Shown: positions 17,575 through 27,344, counted from the stretch's first letter. The stretch: 64,000 nucleotides of DNA from an uncultured Bacteroidales bacterium (GCA_905234485.1 CAJOHV010000003.1:1-64000); one strand, 5' to 3'. Notes: generated from the sequence alone by a model not told the origin. Numbers and translations: made by a program.

Positions 17575-18705
17575 ATGGACGAAAACAAGAATTACAACGT
17601 TCCCGTAGAGGAGGAAGAGGGCGGAATAGACATAATGGCTATGGTCCGCAGCCTCTGGGACGGTCGCAAGACGATAATCATCGTTACTGCAGTGTTCATC
17701 GTCCTCGGACTGGTCGCCGCGCTTACTATGAAGCGCACCTACACCGTACAGTCTACGATGGTTCCTCAGATGAGTTCCCGTTCGAACTCGTCTCTCGGTA
17801 GCCTTGCAGCCCTTGCGGGCGTAGACCTCGGAATGGCGAACAATACTGCCGATCTTTCGCCGCTTATCTATCCTCAGATAGTAAACAGCGTTCCATTCCG
17901 TAAAGAGCTCCTTTATACTCCGCTCCACTACGCAAAGGCAGACACCGCGGTAAGTATGTTTACTTACCAGAAAGAGTATGTCAAGCCCAGCGTAATGAGC
18001 TATGTCCTGAAGTACACAATAGGCCTGCCCGGAGTGATAATGGGCGCGATCCGTGGGGAGAAGCCGGAAATAACTCTTCCCTCGGGAGAAGCAGACAACG
18101 CTCCCAAGCCTATTCTTCTGACCAAGGACGAGGAGAAGTTTATGAAAATCCTTGCTCAGAATGTGACTCTGTCCGTAGACAAGAAAGAGGGTTATATAAC
18201 TCTTTCTGTTACAGGATCAGAACCCATTCAGACAGCAGAACTGGCGATGGCAGCCCAGACCCTTCTCCAGAAAGAGGTTACCCGTTTCCGTACGGAGAAG
18301 GCCCAGGACAACCTTGATTATATCCAGGCCCGCTACGACGAAAGCAAGGCTGAAGCCGAGTCCTATCAGAGCCAGCTCGCTACTGTTCGCGACCGCTCCC
18401 AGCAGATGAGTTCTTCAAGGGCTCGCATCGAGCAGGAGAGGATCCAGATGAAGTACAATGTCGCTTCCTCGATCTACTCCGAGATGGCAAAACAGCTCGA
18501 GCAGGCGAAGATGCAGGTAAAGAGGGATACTCCTATCCTTACCGTAGTCCAGCCCGTTACAGTACCCGCTAAGCCTTCCAACAGCCGTGCGAAGACCCTT
18601 ATAGTGTGGACCTTCCTCGGATTCGTTCTGGGATGTGGCTGGGTTATCGGAAAGGGTTACCTCCCGAAACTTAAGGAAATGTTTTCAGCTAAAAAGGATC
18701 AGTAA
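17575..18705 (+). CDS. Wzz/GNVR-type chain-length determinant (polysaccharide co-polymerase)
   Basis: 376 residues with an acidic N-terminus, TM1 at about 35-55, a periplasmic region with a Wzz N-domain and a coiled-coil stretch (about 235-310, RTEKAQDNLDYIQARYDES). A Pro-rich PAKPSNSRAK motif precedes TM2 (about 340-360). That layout defines inner-membrane polysaccharide co-polymerases. No tyrosine-kinase domain is fused. It begins 3 nt after the SLBB export gene, so the two should work together across both membranes. Its stop overlaps that of the convergent lipoprotein by 7 nt. Confidence 0.88.
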   Translation: MDENKNYNVPVEEEEGGIDIMAMVRSLWDGRKTIIIVTAVFIVLGLVAALTMKRTYTVQSTMVPQMSSRSNSSLGSLAALAGVDLGMANNTADLSPLIYPQIVNSVPFRKELLYTPLHYAKADTAVSMFTYQKEYVKPSVMSYVLKYTIGLPGVIMGAIRGEKPEITLPSGEADNAPKPILLTKDEEKFMKILAQNVTLSVDKKEGYITLSVTGSEPIQTAELAMAAQTLLQKEVTRFRTEKAQDNLDYIQARYDESKAEAESYQSQLATVRDRSQQMSSSRARIEQERIQMKYNVASSIYSEMAKQLEQAKMQVKRDTPILTVVQPVTVPAKPSNSRAKTLIVWTFLGFVLGCGWVIGKGYLPKLKEMFSAKKDQ

Positions 18706-19619
18706 GAGAGTTTATTGAAAGTCCTTTCAGACAGAGTAAAGCTGCTTCCGGAAATGGGGCAGCTTTCTTTATTCTCTCCTACGGTAAGAGTAAGAGTACC
18801 GCCGCTTTCGCTGTATGTTCCGCTTGCTATATCGAAGATAATAGGACTTACGCGGGAATCAGACACGGTCCCGGCGTAAAGGCCGGAAATACGGACGAAA
18901 CTGTCCTTGCCGTTGAAAATGTAGGCGATAGGAATATCTGCGGGGTGGCCGGTATTGTTGTAGGTCCATACGGTACCTTTTAGACCGGACGTTCCCTCTT
19001 CTTCTTCGAGGGGATCGTCTACTATCTGAAGCGCGTAGACGCCGCTGGTCATAATCCCTTTATAAAGAGTTGCGGAAAGCCCGCCTGCCTCGACCGTATT
19101 GCCGCTGATTTTCGCGGAATTTCTCACTCCGCTCCATCCGTAGGGGGCTGAGGCGTCAACGCGGGTTAGGTTGGCGTATAGAATATCTACACACTCAGTA
19201 TCGGAAAGGAAATAGGCTATGTGGAGATCGCCATGGATCGGAGTCGACCATACTGAACCCGCCAGGGTCGGATAAGAACAAGGCGAGATCTGGGTGTAGT
19301 TGTCGTTTTTATTGACACGCTTCAGATTGAAGAAAGTCCTGTTGATAGTGTATTCCGAAGCATATTCAGTCTTGACCGTAAGGACATGGCCGTCTGCAGT
19401 GTAGGTACCATGGTCTGCCTGAACGCGGCCGAGCGCAGCGTTGTGTTGGAGAAGGCTGGCGCTGTCTGAATTGTGGAAACAGACCCAGGTGGTTACGTCG
19501 TCTATCTTCAGGGTCCAGGTAGTTCCCTCTACCGGAAGGAAAAGGTGTTCCTTGTACGAGCAGGAATTCAGAGTCAGGAGCAGCGCTGCCGACAGGACGG
19601 GGATAAGAGACTTTCTCAT
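18699..19619 (-). CDS. Lipoprotein with three repeated GTxW-type units, unknown function
   Basis: The ORF-track frame begins at 20081, but its first ~154 residues are an out-of-frame read of the dcu gene. The real start is ATG at 19619 (MRKSLIPVLSAALLLTLNSC), with a clear lipobox, giving 306 residues. The mature part seems to have three units of about 90 residues starting VEGTTWTL, LAGSVWST and LKGTVWTY, each ending in a beta-rich 'T.F.L' pattern. I do not recognise the family. The ATG overlaps the dcu stop (TAATG), so it is translationally coupled to a C4-dicarboxylate transporter. Confidence 0.75.
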   Translation of the reverse strand: MRKSLIPVLSAALLLTLNSCSYKEHLFLPVEGTTWTLKIDDVTTWVCFHNSDSASLLQHNAALGRVQADHGTYTADGHVLTVKTEYASEYTINRTFFNLKRVNKNDNYTQISPCSYPTLAGSVWSTPIHGDLHIAYFLSDTECVDILYANLTRVDASAPYGWSGVRNSAKISGNTVEAGGLSATLYKGIMTSGVYALQIVDDPLEEEEGTSGLKGTVWTYNNTGHPADIPIAYIFNGKDSFVRISGLYAGTVSDSRVSPIIFDIASGTYSESGGTLTLTVGENKESCPISGSSFTLSERTFNKLSY

Positions 19620-20995
19620 TACTGTATGAAGCCGGCGAAATAACCGGGGAAGAAAACGTTTGTAATCAGGTAGCCGATGATAGTCGAGACGAACACGCTG
19701 ATAAGGCCAGGCATCATGAAGCTGTGGTTCAGCAGGTACTTTCCGATTACCGTCGTTCCGCTTCGGTCGAAGTTGACGGTAGCGATATCGGAAGGATAAT
19801 TCGGGATGAAGAAGTATCCGTAGACGCTGGGGAGAACTCCGAGAAGGACTGGCCCGGCGATACCGAGCTGATAGGCGAGCGGAAGCATCGCGACTACGAC
19901 TGCGCCCTGAGAGTTGATAAGAACGCTGACGAGGAAGAACACGAAAGCGATAGACCAGGGATATGCGGTAACAAGACCTGTAAGCATTTCCTTCATCTGG
20001 TCCAGGTAGTTGCCGAAATAGGTGTCTGCCAGCCAGGCGATACCGTAGATGGCGATTACTGCGACCATACCGGACTTCCACACCGAACCTGAAACGGTGT
20101 TGGGAAGGTTGACCTTACAGAAGATAATATTGAGAGCTGCAGCGCAGAGCATGATGATCTGGATGCAGAGGTTCATCTTGGGAAGATTGATAGACTTCGC
20201 GACCGGAATACCTTCCGAAGTCTTAATCATCTGGAGGAAAGCAAAGAAGACAATAACAAGCAGGGCTCCAAGGAAGATAAATACGGAGGCCTTGGCTTCT
20301 TTTGTGATTTCCTTGTCGAGAGTAGTCGCGGTATTGCCGTACATGTATTGGTGGATCTTGGGATCCGCAACTCTTTTCTGGAACTCGGGATCTTTGTCGA
20401 GGTCCTTGCCTCTGTGCCACGAAGCGAATGAAGCGCAGATAATACCGCAAAGACAGGCCGGGATAGTAACCATCAGGACCTGAGGGATGCTGACCATATA
20501 GCCGTTGGCATTCGAGATGGTTACGAAAGCTACTACGGCGGCTGCGATAGGCGAACATGTAATACCTACCTGCGAGGCTATAGAAGACACGCCGCAGGGC
20601 CTTTCGGGCCTGATATTCTTCTTAAGGGCGATATCGCAGATAATAGGCATGATAGTATATACGACGTGGCCCGTACCTACAAGAACCGTCAGGAAGAAGG
20701 TCACTAGCGGTCCAAGGAAAGTAATTCTGTTGGGATGCTTTCTCAGGATCTTTTCCGCCAGCTGTATCATCCAGTCCATACCGCCTGAGGCCTGGAGGGT
20801 ACCCGCGCAGGTTACTGCGGCGATGATGATGTAGATTACGTCTGTAGGAGGAGTTCCGGGCTTCAGACCGAAGCCGAATACCAGAATCGCAAGGCCGATA
20901 CCGGATATTGCACCAAGGGCGAGGGACCCGTAGCGGGAGCCTACATATAGAGCTGCAAGAACAATCAGCAGCTGGATAATCATTGTGAAAGTCAT
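19619..20995 (-). CDS. Anaerobic C4-dicarboxylate transporter, DcuA/DcuB family
   Basis: 458 residues, strongly hydrophobic with ten or more membrane segments. It carries the family block GTGHVVYTIMPIICDIA and the conserved SSIASQVGITCSPIAAAVVAF stretch, and near the end YGYFFIPNYPSDIATVNFDRSG. Length and motifs match DcuA/DcuB, which exchange fumarate, malate or aspartate for succinate during anaerobic fumarate respiration. It lies next to pckA, which supplies oxaloacetate for the same reductive branch, so this is probably the succinate exporter. DcuA and DcuB cannot be told apart here. Confidence 0.93.
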   Translation of the reverse strand: MTFTMIIQLLIVLAALYVGSRYGSLALGAISGIGLAILVFGFGLKPGTPPTDVIYIIIAAVTCAGTLQASGGMDWMIQLAEKILRKHPNRITFLGPLVTFFLTVLVGTGHVVYTIMPIICDIALKKNIRPERPCGVSSIASQVGITCSPIAAAVVAFVTISNANGYMVSIPQVLMVTIPACLCGIICASFASWHRGKDLDKDPEFQKRVADPKIHQYMYGNTATTLDKEITKEAKASVFIFLGALLVIVFFAFLQMIKTSEGIPVAKSINLPKMNLCIQIIMLCAAALNIIFCKVNLPNTVSGSVWKSGMVAVIAIYGIAWLADTYFGNYLDQMKEMLTGLVTAYPWSIAFVFFLVSVLINSQGAVVVAMLPLAYQLGIAGPVLLGVLPSVYGYFFIPNYPSDIATVNFDRSGTTVIGKYLLNHSFMMPGLISVFVSTIIGYLITNVFFPGYFAGFIQ

Positions 20996-21055
20996 TGACT
21001 AATCCTTTTTACGATTTGTAAAGATAAGCATCTTTCGCAACAAATCGAAATAAAA

Positions 21056-21083
21056 CAGCCGCGTCCGGCAAAGGACGCGGCTG
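21056..21083 (-). terminator. Terminator of pckA
   Basis: A perfect 11-bp stem, CAGCCGCGTCC / GGACGCGGCTG, has a 6-nt loop and is followed on the minus strand by TTTTATTTCG. Confidence 0.85.
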
Positions 21084-21107
21084 CTATAATTAAGGGTAAA
21101 CCCTGAA

Positions 21108-22705
21108 TTAGTCAACCTTAGGACCAGCCTTTACGAGGGCCTTGCCTGCAGCGTTGGTCTCGTACTTCTTGAAGTTCTTGATGAAGCGGCCAGCGAGGTC
21201 TTTTGCCTTGACTTCCCACTCCTCGGGCTTTGCGTAGGTGTCGCGAGGATCGAGAATTCCGGTATCAACTCCCTCAAGCTTGGTAGGGACTTCGAAATCG
21301 AAGAAAGGAATCTTCTTGGTAGGAGCCTTGTCGATCGAGCCGTTGAGGATGGCGTCGATGATTCCGCGGGTATCCTTAATGGAGATACGCTTTCCTGTTC
21401 CATTCCAGCCGGTGTTGACGAGGTAGGCCTTTGCGCCGCTCTTCTTCATCTTCTTTACGAGCTCCTCGGCGTACTTGGTCGGGTGAAGCTCAAGGAAGGC
21501 CTGGCCGAAGCAGGCGGAGAAGGTGGGAGTAGGCTCGGTAATACCGCGCTCGGTACCTGCGAGCTTGGCGGTAAATCCGCTGAGGAAGTAGTACTTAGTC
21601 TGCTCGGGGGTAAGGATGGAGACCGGAGGAAGAACTCCGAATGCGTCTGCGGAAAGGAAGATGACCTGCTTTGCTGCGGGGCCCTGGCTCTCCGGACGGA
21701 CGATCTTCTCGATGTGGTAGATAGGGTAGCGCTCTTGTCGTTGAAGTCGATAACTCCGTTCTTGTCTACTGTTACGTTCTCGAGGAGGGCGTCGCGACGG
21801 ATTGCGTTGTAGATATCGGGCTCGGACTCTTTGTCCAGTTTGATGACCTTGGCGTAGCAGCCGCCTTCGAAGTTGAAGACTCCCTTGTTGTCCCAGCCGT
21901 GCTCGTCGTCGCCGATGAGGAGACGCTTAGGGTCGGTGCTGAGGGTGGTCTTGCCGGTTCCGGAGAGACCGAAGAAGATGGCGGTGTTCTCGCCGTTCAT
22001 ATCTGTGTTCGCAGAGCAGTGCATAGCCGCGATGCCCTTCAGAGGAAGATAGTAGTTCATCATGGAGAACATACCCTTCTTCATCTCACCGCCGTACCAG
22101 GTGTTGAGGATAACCTGCTCACGGGAAGTGACGTTGAAGGCGACGCAAGTCTCGCTGCGGAGGCCGAGTTCCTGATAGTTGTCGACCTTGGCTTTAGCGG
22201 CGCAGTAGACCACGAAATCGGGCTCCTGGTCGAACTCCTTCTGATTCTTCGGACGGATGAACATGTTGGTCACAAAGTGGGCCTGCCATGCAACCTCCAT
22301 AATGAAGCGGACCTTCATGCGGGTGTCTGCGTGTGTTCCGCAGAAACCGTCAACCACGAAGAGCCTCTTGCCGCTGAGTTGGCCGAGGGCGAGTTTCTTG
22401 ACTGCTTTCCAGGTCTTCTCCGACATTTTGTGGTTATCGTTGGGATAGCCTTCGGTAGTCCACCAGATTTCGCCGGGAGCGCCTTCTTTGGTGGTCTTGT
22501 CGTAGACGATGTACTTGTCTTTAGGAGAACGGCCGGTGTAGATTCCGGTCATAACGTTGATAGCGCCGAGTTCGGTAACCTGTCCTTTGTCAAAGCCTTC
22601 AAGGCCGGGCTTGGTTTCTTCGTTGTAAAGGACTTCGTAGGTGGGGTTGTAGAGGATTTCCTTGACCCCTTTGATACCGTACTTGCTGAGATCGATATTT
22701 GCCAT
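21108..22705 (-). pseudogene. pckA: Phosphoenolpyruvate carboxykinase (ATP), disrupted by a small internal deletion
   Basis: The start is ATG at 22705 ([10 protein letters not shown]), because the promoter lies at 22754-22784, over the ORF-track start. The frame holds the PEPCK P-loop GLSGTGKTT and the [10 protein letters not shown] kinase motif. After VIDFNDKS (around + 21730) the frame is lost. In the next frame it continues [11 protein letters not shown], through [11 protein letters not shown], to the stop at 21108. Relative to E. coli PckA, about eight residues (the VTENTRVS stretch, including catalytic Arg333) are missing, fitting a 22- or 25-nt deletion. The track shows fragments 21455-22783 and 21108-21449. 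PckA interconverts oxaloacetate and PEP and is central in succinate-forming Bacteroidetes, so a consensus error must be considered. Confidence 0.9.
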
Positions 22706-22753
22706 AATGTGTATGTAAGAATTTAAGATTTTGCCGTGGCTTGAAATCGGGAA

Positions 22754-22784
22754 CAAATTTAGCATAAATTTGCTAATAGACAAA
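22754..22784 (-). promoter_or_regulatory. Promoter of pckA
   Basis: On the minus strand, TTTG (22781-22784), a 19-nt spacer and TAAATTTG (22754-22761) form a perfect consensus. The 5' leader is about 40 nt. It excludes the ORF-track start at 22783. Confidence 0.85.
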
Positions 22785-22798
22785 TCATAACAATTTGG

Positions 22799-22806
22799 TA
22801 TTTTTG
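22799..22806 (+). promoter_or_regulatory. -7 box of recQ
   Basis: TATTTTTG ends 5 nt before the recQ ATG at 22812, which predicts a leaderless or nearly leaderless message. Confidence 0.6.
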
Positions 22807-22811
22807 CAGTA

Positions 22812-24656
22812 ATGACAGCGCTTGAGACATTAAAGCGGTTTTGGGGCTACGAAACCTTCCGTCCGATGCAGGAGCAGATAATCGATTCCGCCCTTGCAGG
22901 GAAGGATGTGCTCGCCGTGCTGCCGACCGGCGGCGGCAAATCGGTCTGTTTCCAGGTCCCCGCGCTGATGAAGGACGGCCTGGCCCTCGTGGTCACGCCC
23001 CTCGTGGCGCTGATGAAGGATCAGGTGCAGAACCTCGCCGCGCGCGGCATCAAGGCCCTGGCGATCCACGCCGGAATGGAGAGAAGGGAAGTGGACCTCG
23101 CGCTGAACAATGCCGCCTACGGCGAGGTGAAGTTCCTCTACGTCTCGCCCGAGCGTCTCAGTACGGCACTTTTCCGCTCGTATCTGGACATCCTGCCGAT
23201 TTCGCTGATTGTCGTGGACGAAGCGCACTGCATCTCGCAGTGGGGCTACGATTTCCGTCCGGACTACCTCCAGATCGGCGCGCTTCGTGAGTTGGTCGAC
23301 GCTCCCGTCATCGCCCTCACGGCCACAGCCACGCCACCGGTGTGCGCGGACATTATGGACAAGTTGCGCTTTCGCGAACCGCTCGTGCTCAAATCTGGCT
23401 TCGAACGCCCTAATCTCTCGTACATCGTGCGGGAAACCGAGGATAAAATCGGCCAGATCGCTGGCATATGCAATTCCGTCGCGGGCTCGGGTATCGTCTA
23501 CCGCCGCAGCCGTCGTGGATGCGAAGAACTCGCCTCGCAACTCCGCGCGCTCGGGGTGAGCGTGGACTATTACCATGCCGGACTCTCAAGCGCCACTCGC
23601 AATTCCCGTCAGGAAGCGTGGAAGGCAGGCCGCACGAGGGTGATGGTGTGCACGAACGCATTCGGCATGGGCATAGACAAACCGGACGTAAGATTCGTTA
23701 TCCACTGCGACCTGCCGGACTCGCCTGAAGCGTATTTCCAGGAAGCCGGGCGCGCCGGAAGGGACGGGAAACGCTCCTATGCGGTGCTGCTGTGGAATGC
23801 GAAGGACGCGGACCGTCTGCGCCAACTCGAAAGTGCGAGTTTCCCTTCGCTGACCTATATCGAAGACATATACCAGAAACTTCATGTCTTCTACGGCATA
23901 CCCTATGAGACTGGAATCGGACGCGAACTCAAATTCACGATTGAAGAATTCTGCAAGCGCTTCAGTCTGAGCAGTTCGAGCGTTCACTACGCCCTGCATT
24001 ATCTCGAAACTTCGGGGCATATAGTCTACAGCGAGGATGTGGACATCCCGACCCGCGTGAAGATAGTGCCCGACCGTTCGCGGCTCTACGAAATCGAACT
24101 GGGAGACGCGGCGCAGGTCAGTCTGCTGGAGACACTTATGAGGCACTATACGGGAATCTTTACCTACACTGTGCCGATAGACGAAGAATATCTCTGCCAC
24201 CAACTCGGAGTGACGGTACCCACGCTGCGCAAAATGCTTTACGAACTCTCCGTTGCGCATATCATACGTTACGTTCCCTGCGACAACAGCACTATCATCA
24301 TGCTGCGTCATAACCGCCTGGAACCTGGAAATCTTGATCTTCAGAAAGATAAGTACGATATGCTGCGCAGCGCCTTCCACGCGCGCGGCGAGGCCGTTCT
24401 TGACTACGTCAGCGAGACGGACGAGTGCCGCGCGTCGTTCCTTCTGCGCTATTTCGGGCAGGCCGACGCGCAGCCTTGCGGCACCTGCGACGTCTGCCGT
24501 CGCCAGCGCTCCTCCGACCGCAAAATACTCAAACATTGGTTCGCGGAACATCCCTCCTGGACCGAAACCGATCTTCAAAACTATCTGGTCGATCCCGCCA
24601 GCGGCTTATCTCCTAATGCCCCCGAAATCGCCCGCGAACTTCTGGATAGAGAATAA
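22812..24656 (+). CDS. recQ: RecQ-family ATP-dependent DNA helicase
   Basis: 614 residues. Motif 0 and Walker A are [15 protein letters not shown] (about 36-50), the DEAH box is [17 protein letters not shown] (about 135-150), and motif VI is [12 protein letters not shown]. The zinc-binding domain ends with CGTCDVC near residue 555, followed by a short tail. There is no HRDC domain, so it is the shorter RecQ form common in Bacteroidetes. It unwinds DNA 3' to 5' in recombination and fork repair. It is divergent from pckA. Confidence 0.95.
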   Translation: MTALETLKRFWGYETFRPMQEQIIDSALAGKDVLAVLPTGGGKSVCFQVPALMKDGLALVVTPLVALMKDQVQNLAARGIKALAIHAGMERREVDLALNNAAYGEVKFLYVSPERLSTALFRSYLDILPISLIVVDEAHCISQWGYDFRPDYLQIGALRELVDAPVIALTATATPPVCADIMDKLRFREPLVLKSGFERPNLSYIVRETEDKIGQIAGICNSVAGSGIVYRRSRRGCEELASQLRALGVSVDYYHAGLSSATRNSRQEAWKAGRTRVMVCTNAFGMGIDKPDVRFVIHCDLPDSPEAYFQEAGRAGRDGKRSYAVLLWNAKDADRLRQLESASFPSLTYIEDIYQKLHVFYGIPYETGIGRELKFTIEEFCKRFSLSSSSVHYALHYLETSGHIVYSEDVDIPTRVKIVPDRSRLYEIELGDAAQVSLLETLMRHYTGIFTYTVPIDEEYLCHQLGVTVPTLRKMLYELSVAHIIRYVPCDNSTIIMLRHNRLEPGNLDLQKDKYDMLRSAFHARGEAVLDYVSETDECRASFLLRYFGQADAQPCGTCDVCRRQRSSDRKILKHWFAEHPSWTETDLQNYLVDPASGLSPNAPEIARELLDRE

Positions 24657-24904
24657 TAAGTCACCAGACGCGCTTCGCGCTAGTGGTCCCCCCTCCCTCT
24701 ATCAGACCTAGGGTGGCCAGAGTCGTTGGAACTTGGTAACTTGTTCTTTTCGCAGAGATGCCACACATCGACCACGTGCAGAAGGTGTTGTGGTGGGGGG
24801 CGGTGTGTTTGGACAGGCATTTTTGCCCTTAGCCACACATTAACCTGCCCCATAGCCATGTCTGTTGGGGGTGAGCGTGTGACTGTTCTGCGAAAAATAA
24901 GAAT
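24657..24904. other. Intergenic region with hairpin and long inverted repeat
   Basis: 248 bp between the recQ stop and the MBL hydrolase stop, with no convincing reading frame. It holds an imperfect GC hairpin (about 24664-24686, around GCGCTTCGCGC), a C-rich run, and an inverted-repeat pair described separately (24744-24903). Confidence 0.6.
24744..24903. repeat. 160-bp element bounded by inverted repeats (possible MITE remnant)
   Basis: The left end TTCTTTTCGCAGA (24744-24756) and the right end TCTGCGAAAAATAAGAA (24887-24903) are inverted copies with a 4-nt length difference. The similarity continues weakly inward (..CACAC....ACC). CCACACAT also occurs twice inside. No clear target-site duplication is visible. 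It could equally be a long stem acting as terminator between convergent genes. Confidence 0.4.
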
Positions 24905-25768
24905 CTACTCTATAACGAGTCCATCATAAGCGGGATGGACGTTGGCGGGGAGTTCGGAGTCGAGTTCGGCGTGGGAGGGGAGAAGGTGAGAGATGTGCGT
25001 GATGTAGGATTGCTCCGCGCCGACGCGCTCGAAGAAGGCGAGGGCTTCGTCCAGCGAGAAGTGCGAGAAGTGCGGGGTGCGCTTGACGCAGTTGATGGTG
25101 ACGGCTTTCAGTCCGCGCAGTTTTTCGAACTCGGCATCTTCGATCAGGTTCATATCCGTGAGATAGGCGATGTCGCCGAAACGGTAACCGAGCACCGAGA
25201 GGGTCTTCTGCTTGTGATGCCAGCCCTGGATGGGGATTATTTCGACCTCGGGGACGGGACCTTCGACGGCCGGACGCTCATAGTGATATCCTTTTCCTGA
25301 AACCCACACGAGAGTGGGCTCTGATGCATTTGAATGCACTTTGAAGGGGTGCGCGCCGTCGATGTTGTGCACACGCCATTCGGGCGATCCGGGGTAGCGC
25401 GGCTCGGCAAACGCATAACTGTACTCCTGGCGCATCGAATGCTCCACATACGGCTCGCAGTAGACGTTAACTGGCTTTCGCTCCATCAGGTTGAACGAGC
25501 GCAGTTCATCCAGCCCTCCGGTGTGGTCTTTATGGTTGTGCGTCAGCAGCACGGCGTCCAGATGATGGACTCCGGCGCGGAGCATCTGGAGGCGGAAATC
25601 CGGACCGCAGTCCACGACTATCGTGAGTCCGCCGTATTCGACGAGCACGGAAGCGCGAAGACGCTTGTCGCGCGGATCGGTTGATCTGCAGACGGGGCAG
25701 TCGCAGGCGATTATGGGAATGCCCTGCGAGGTGCCGGTGCCCAGAAAAGTAAGTTTCGCTTTCGTCAT
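24905..25768 (-). CDS. MBL-fold metallohydrolase (PhnP-like)
   Basis: 287 residues. The opening LTFLGTGTSQGIPIIACDCPVC resembles PhnP-type phosphodiesterases, and the Cys pair may bind zinc. The metallo-beta-lactamase motif is LLTHNHKDHTGG (HxHxDH, about 76-81), with a further SHF..DEAL near residue 240. The likely activity is hydrolysis of a cyclic or diester phosphate; the substrate is unknown. It is the last gene of a minus-strand cluster (tamB, methylase, folB, mtaB, this gene) and overlaps mtaB by 4 nt. Confidence 0.85.
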   Translation of the reverse strand: MTKAKLTFLGTGTSQGIPIIACDCPVCRSTDPRDKRLRASVLVEYGGLTIVVDCGPDFRLQMLRAGVHHLDAVLLTHNHKDHTGGLDELRSFNLMERKPVNVYCEPYVEHSMRQEYSYAFAEPRYPGSPEWRVHNIDGAHPFKVHSNASEPTLVWVSGKGYHYERPAVEGPVPEVEIIPIQGWHHKQKTLSVLGYRFGDIAYLTDMNLIEDAEFEKLRGLKAVTINCVKRTPHFSHFSLDEALAFFERVGAEQSYITHISHLLPSHAELDSELPANVHPAYDGLVIE

Positions 25769-26994
25769 AACTCAACCTCCACTATACGGCCCGAAAGAGC
25801 CGGATCAAAGGGCCTGCTGACCCTGATGTAATTGCCTGAATATCCGCCCATTGTGCCGTCTTTCTCCTTCGATTCGAACAGGACCTTCACGCGGGTTCCT
25901 TTCTGCGACCGGACAAACTCTTCGTGAAGTCGCGCGCACAGTTCTTCGAGCACGGCGACCCTGCGCTTTTTCTCTTCTTCGTCCACCTGCCCCGGCATCG
26001 AAGCCGCCGGAGTGCCGGGTCTACGGGAGTAGGGGAAGACATGGATGAAAGCCGGACGTATCCGTTTCAGAAATGCCACCGTCTCTTCGAAAAGTTCTGG
26101 CGTCTCGCCCGGAAGACCGACCATCACGTCGATTCCAAAAAAGACCCCGGATCCCATAACGCGCCTGATGTAAGCCAGTTTGTCCGCGAAAAACGCGGTG
26201 TCATAGTGGCGTCCCATAGCCTCCAGAAGGCGGTCGGAGCCGGTTTGGAGGGGAATATGGAAGTGCGGCTGGAACTTGGTGCCGGAGGCTATCCAGTCTA
26301 TGATTTCGGCGCTGAGCAGATTCGGTTCTATGCTGGATATGCGGTAACGCTCTATTCCTTCGACCTCGTTCAAGGCCTTCAGGAGGCTGAGGAAACTCTC
26401 GCCTGTGGTTCGGCCGTAATCTCCGGTGTTCACGCCGGTGAGGACTATTTCCTTCACGCCCTGTGCGGCTATCTCCCGCGCCATCCTTACGCATTCGCAG
26501 ACTGGGATGTTGCGGCTGCCTCCGCGGGCATAGGGGACAGTGCAGTATTTGCAGTAATTGTCGCAGCCGTCCTGGACCTTGAGGAAACTTCTGGTGCGTT
26601 CGCCGGTGCTGTAGGCCCCGAAGACGGCATCCTCGGGGACATTCTCGGCCCGGAGTCCCAGACCCTTGAGGCATTCCGGGACCACCTGAGCCTTCTCCTT
26701 GCAGCCGAATACCTTCCACACGCCCTCGATGGCTTCGATTTCAGCGCGGCGGAGTTCGGCCGAGCAGCCCGTGACGATTATCTTCGCGGACGGATTAACT
26801 CTATGGAGTTTGCGTATGAGGCTGCGCGACTTCTGGTCGGCAGTGGCTGTCACGGAACAGGTATTAACCAGGTATAGGTCCGCTTTTGAACGCCAGGTCA
26901 CCACCTCGAACCCCGCCGCGCGAAAGCCCCGTTCGTAGGTGGAGGTTTCCGCGTAGTTGAGTTTGCAGCCGAGGGTGGTGAACGCTATCTTCAT
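25765..26994 (-). CDS. mtaB: tRNA (N6-threonylcarbamoyladenosine37-C2)-methylthiotransferase MtaB
   Basis: 409 residues. The N-terminal UPF0004 domain has GCKLN and VNTCSVTA Cys sites for the auxiliary cluster. The radical-SAM site is CDNYCKYC (about 143-150), and the C-terminus is TRAM-like (GTRVKVLFESKE...YIRV). MtaB converts t6A37 to ms2t6A37 in tRNAs reading ANN codons. tsaD, which helps make t6A, starts just beyond tamB on the opposite strand, so two steps of one tRNA modification sit within 6 kb. It overlaps folB by 1 nt and the MBL gene by 4 nt. Confidence 0.95.
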   Translation of the reverse strand: MKIAFTTLGCKLNYAETSTYERGFRAAGFEVVTWRSKADLYLVNTCSVTATADQKSRSLIRKLHRVNPSAKIIVTGCSAELRRAEIEAIEGVWKVFGCKEKAQVVPECLKGLGLRAENVPEDAVFGAYSTGERTRSFLKVQDGCDNYCKYCTVPYARGGSRNIPVCECVRMAREIAAQGVKEIVLTGVNTGDYGRTTGESFLSLLKALNEVEGIERYRISSIEPNLLSAEIIDWIASGTKFQPHFHIPLQTGSDRLLEAMGRHYDTAFFADKLAYIRRVMGSGVFFGIDVMVGLPGETPELFEETVAFLKRIRPAFIHVFPYSRRPGTPAASMPGQVDEEEKKRRVAVLEELCARLHEEFVRSQKGTRVKVLFESKEKDGTMGGYSGNYIRVSRPFDPALSGRIVEVEL

Positions 26995-27344
26995 CAGTCT
27001 TCTACAGTGATGGTCGCAGAATCAAGACCCTCCACGGGCGGGTACTTTTTCGTTATTCTAAGGCTTATATGGCCGGCTTCCGGATATTCCTTCCTCACGG
27101 CGGCGATTATGCGCCCCGCGACATGCTCCAGAAGATTGGAGGGAATGTCCATCTGCTCGGCGATAATGTCGCAAACGCGGCCGTAGTCCAGGGTGTCCTC
27201 GAGCCTGTCGGTCTCTGCGGCCTTGGAGATATCCAGTTCGGCTTCGAAATCCACGATATAATCAGTGCCTTCCTCGCGCTCGAAATCGAAGCAGCCGTGG
27301 TAGGCGTGGAATTGAAGTCCTTTGAGTTCTATCGTTCCTTTCAT
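26994..27344 (-). CDS. folB: Dihydroneopterin aldolase
   Basis: 116 residues, the normal FolB length. It starts with the family-typical strand IELKGLQFHAYHGCFDFERE, has a central DTLDYGRV and ends with RITKKYPPVEGLDSATITV, where the Lys serves in catalysis. FolB converts 7,8-dihydroneopterin to 6-hydroxymethyl-dihydropterin and glycolaldehyde in folate synthesis. It overlaps both neighbours by single bases, which indicates one operon. Confidence 0.95.
   Translation of the reverse strand: MKGTIELKGLQFHAYHGCFDFEREEGTDYIVDFEAELDISKAAETDRLEDTLDYGRVCDIIAEQMDIPSNLLEHVAGRIIAAVRKEYPEAGHISLRITKKYPPVEGLDSATITVED

Noticed and set aside
19620-20081. N-terminal extension of the 460-aa ORF at 18699-20081
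   Set aside because: Arg/Ser-rich out-of-frame read of the dcu gene; the lipoprotein signal starts at 19619.
21700-21760. Programmed frameshift in pckA
   Set aside because: Catalytic residues are absent from the joined product, so frameshifting would not restore activity.
24726-24929. 67-aa ORF in the recQ/MBL intergenic region
   Set aside because: Low-quality composition, no promoter box, and it lies over the inverted-repeat element.
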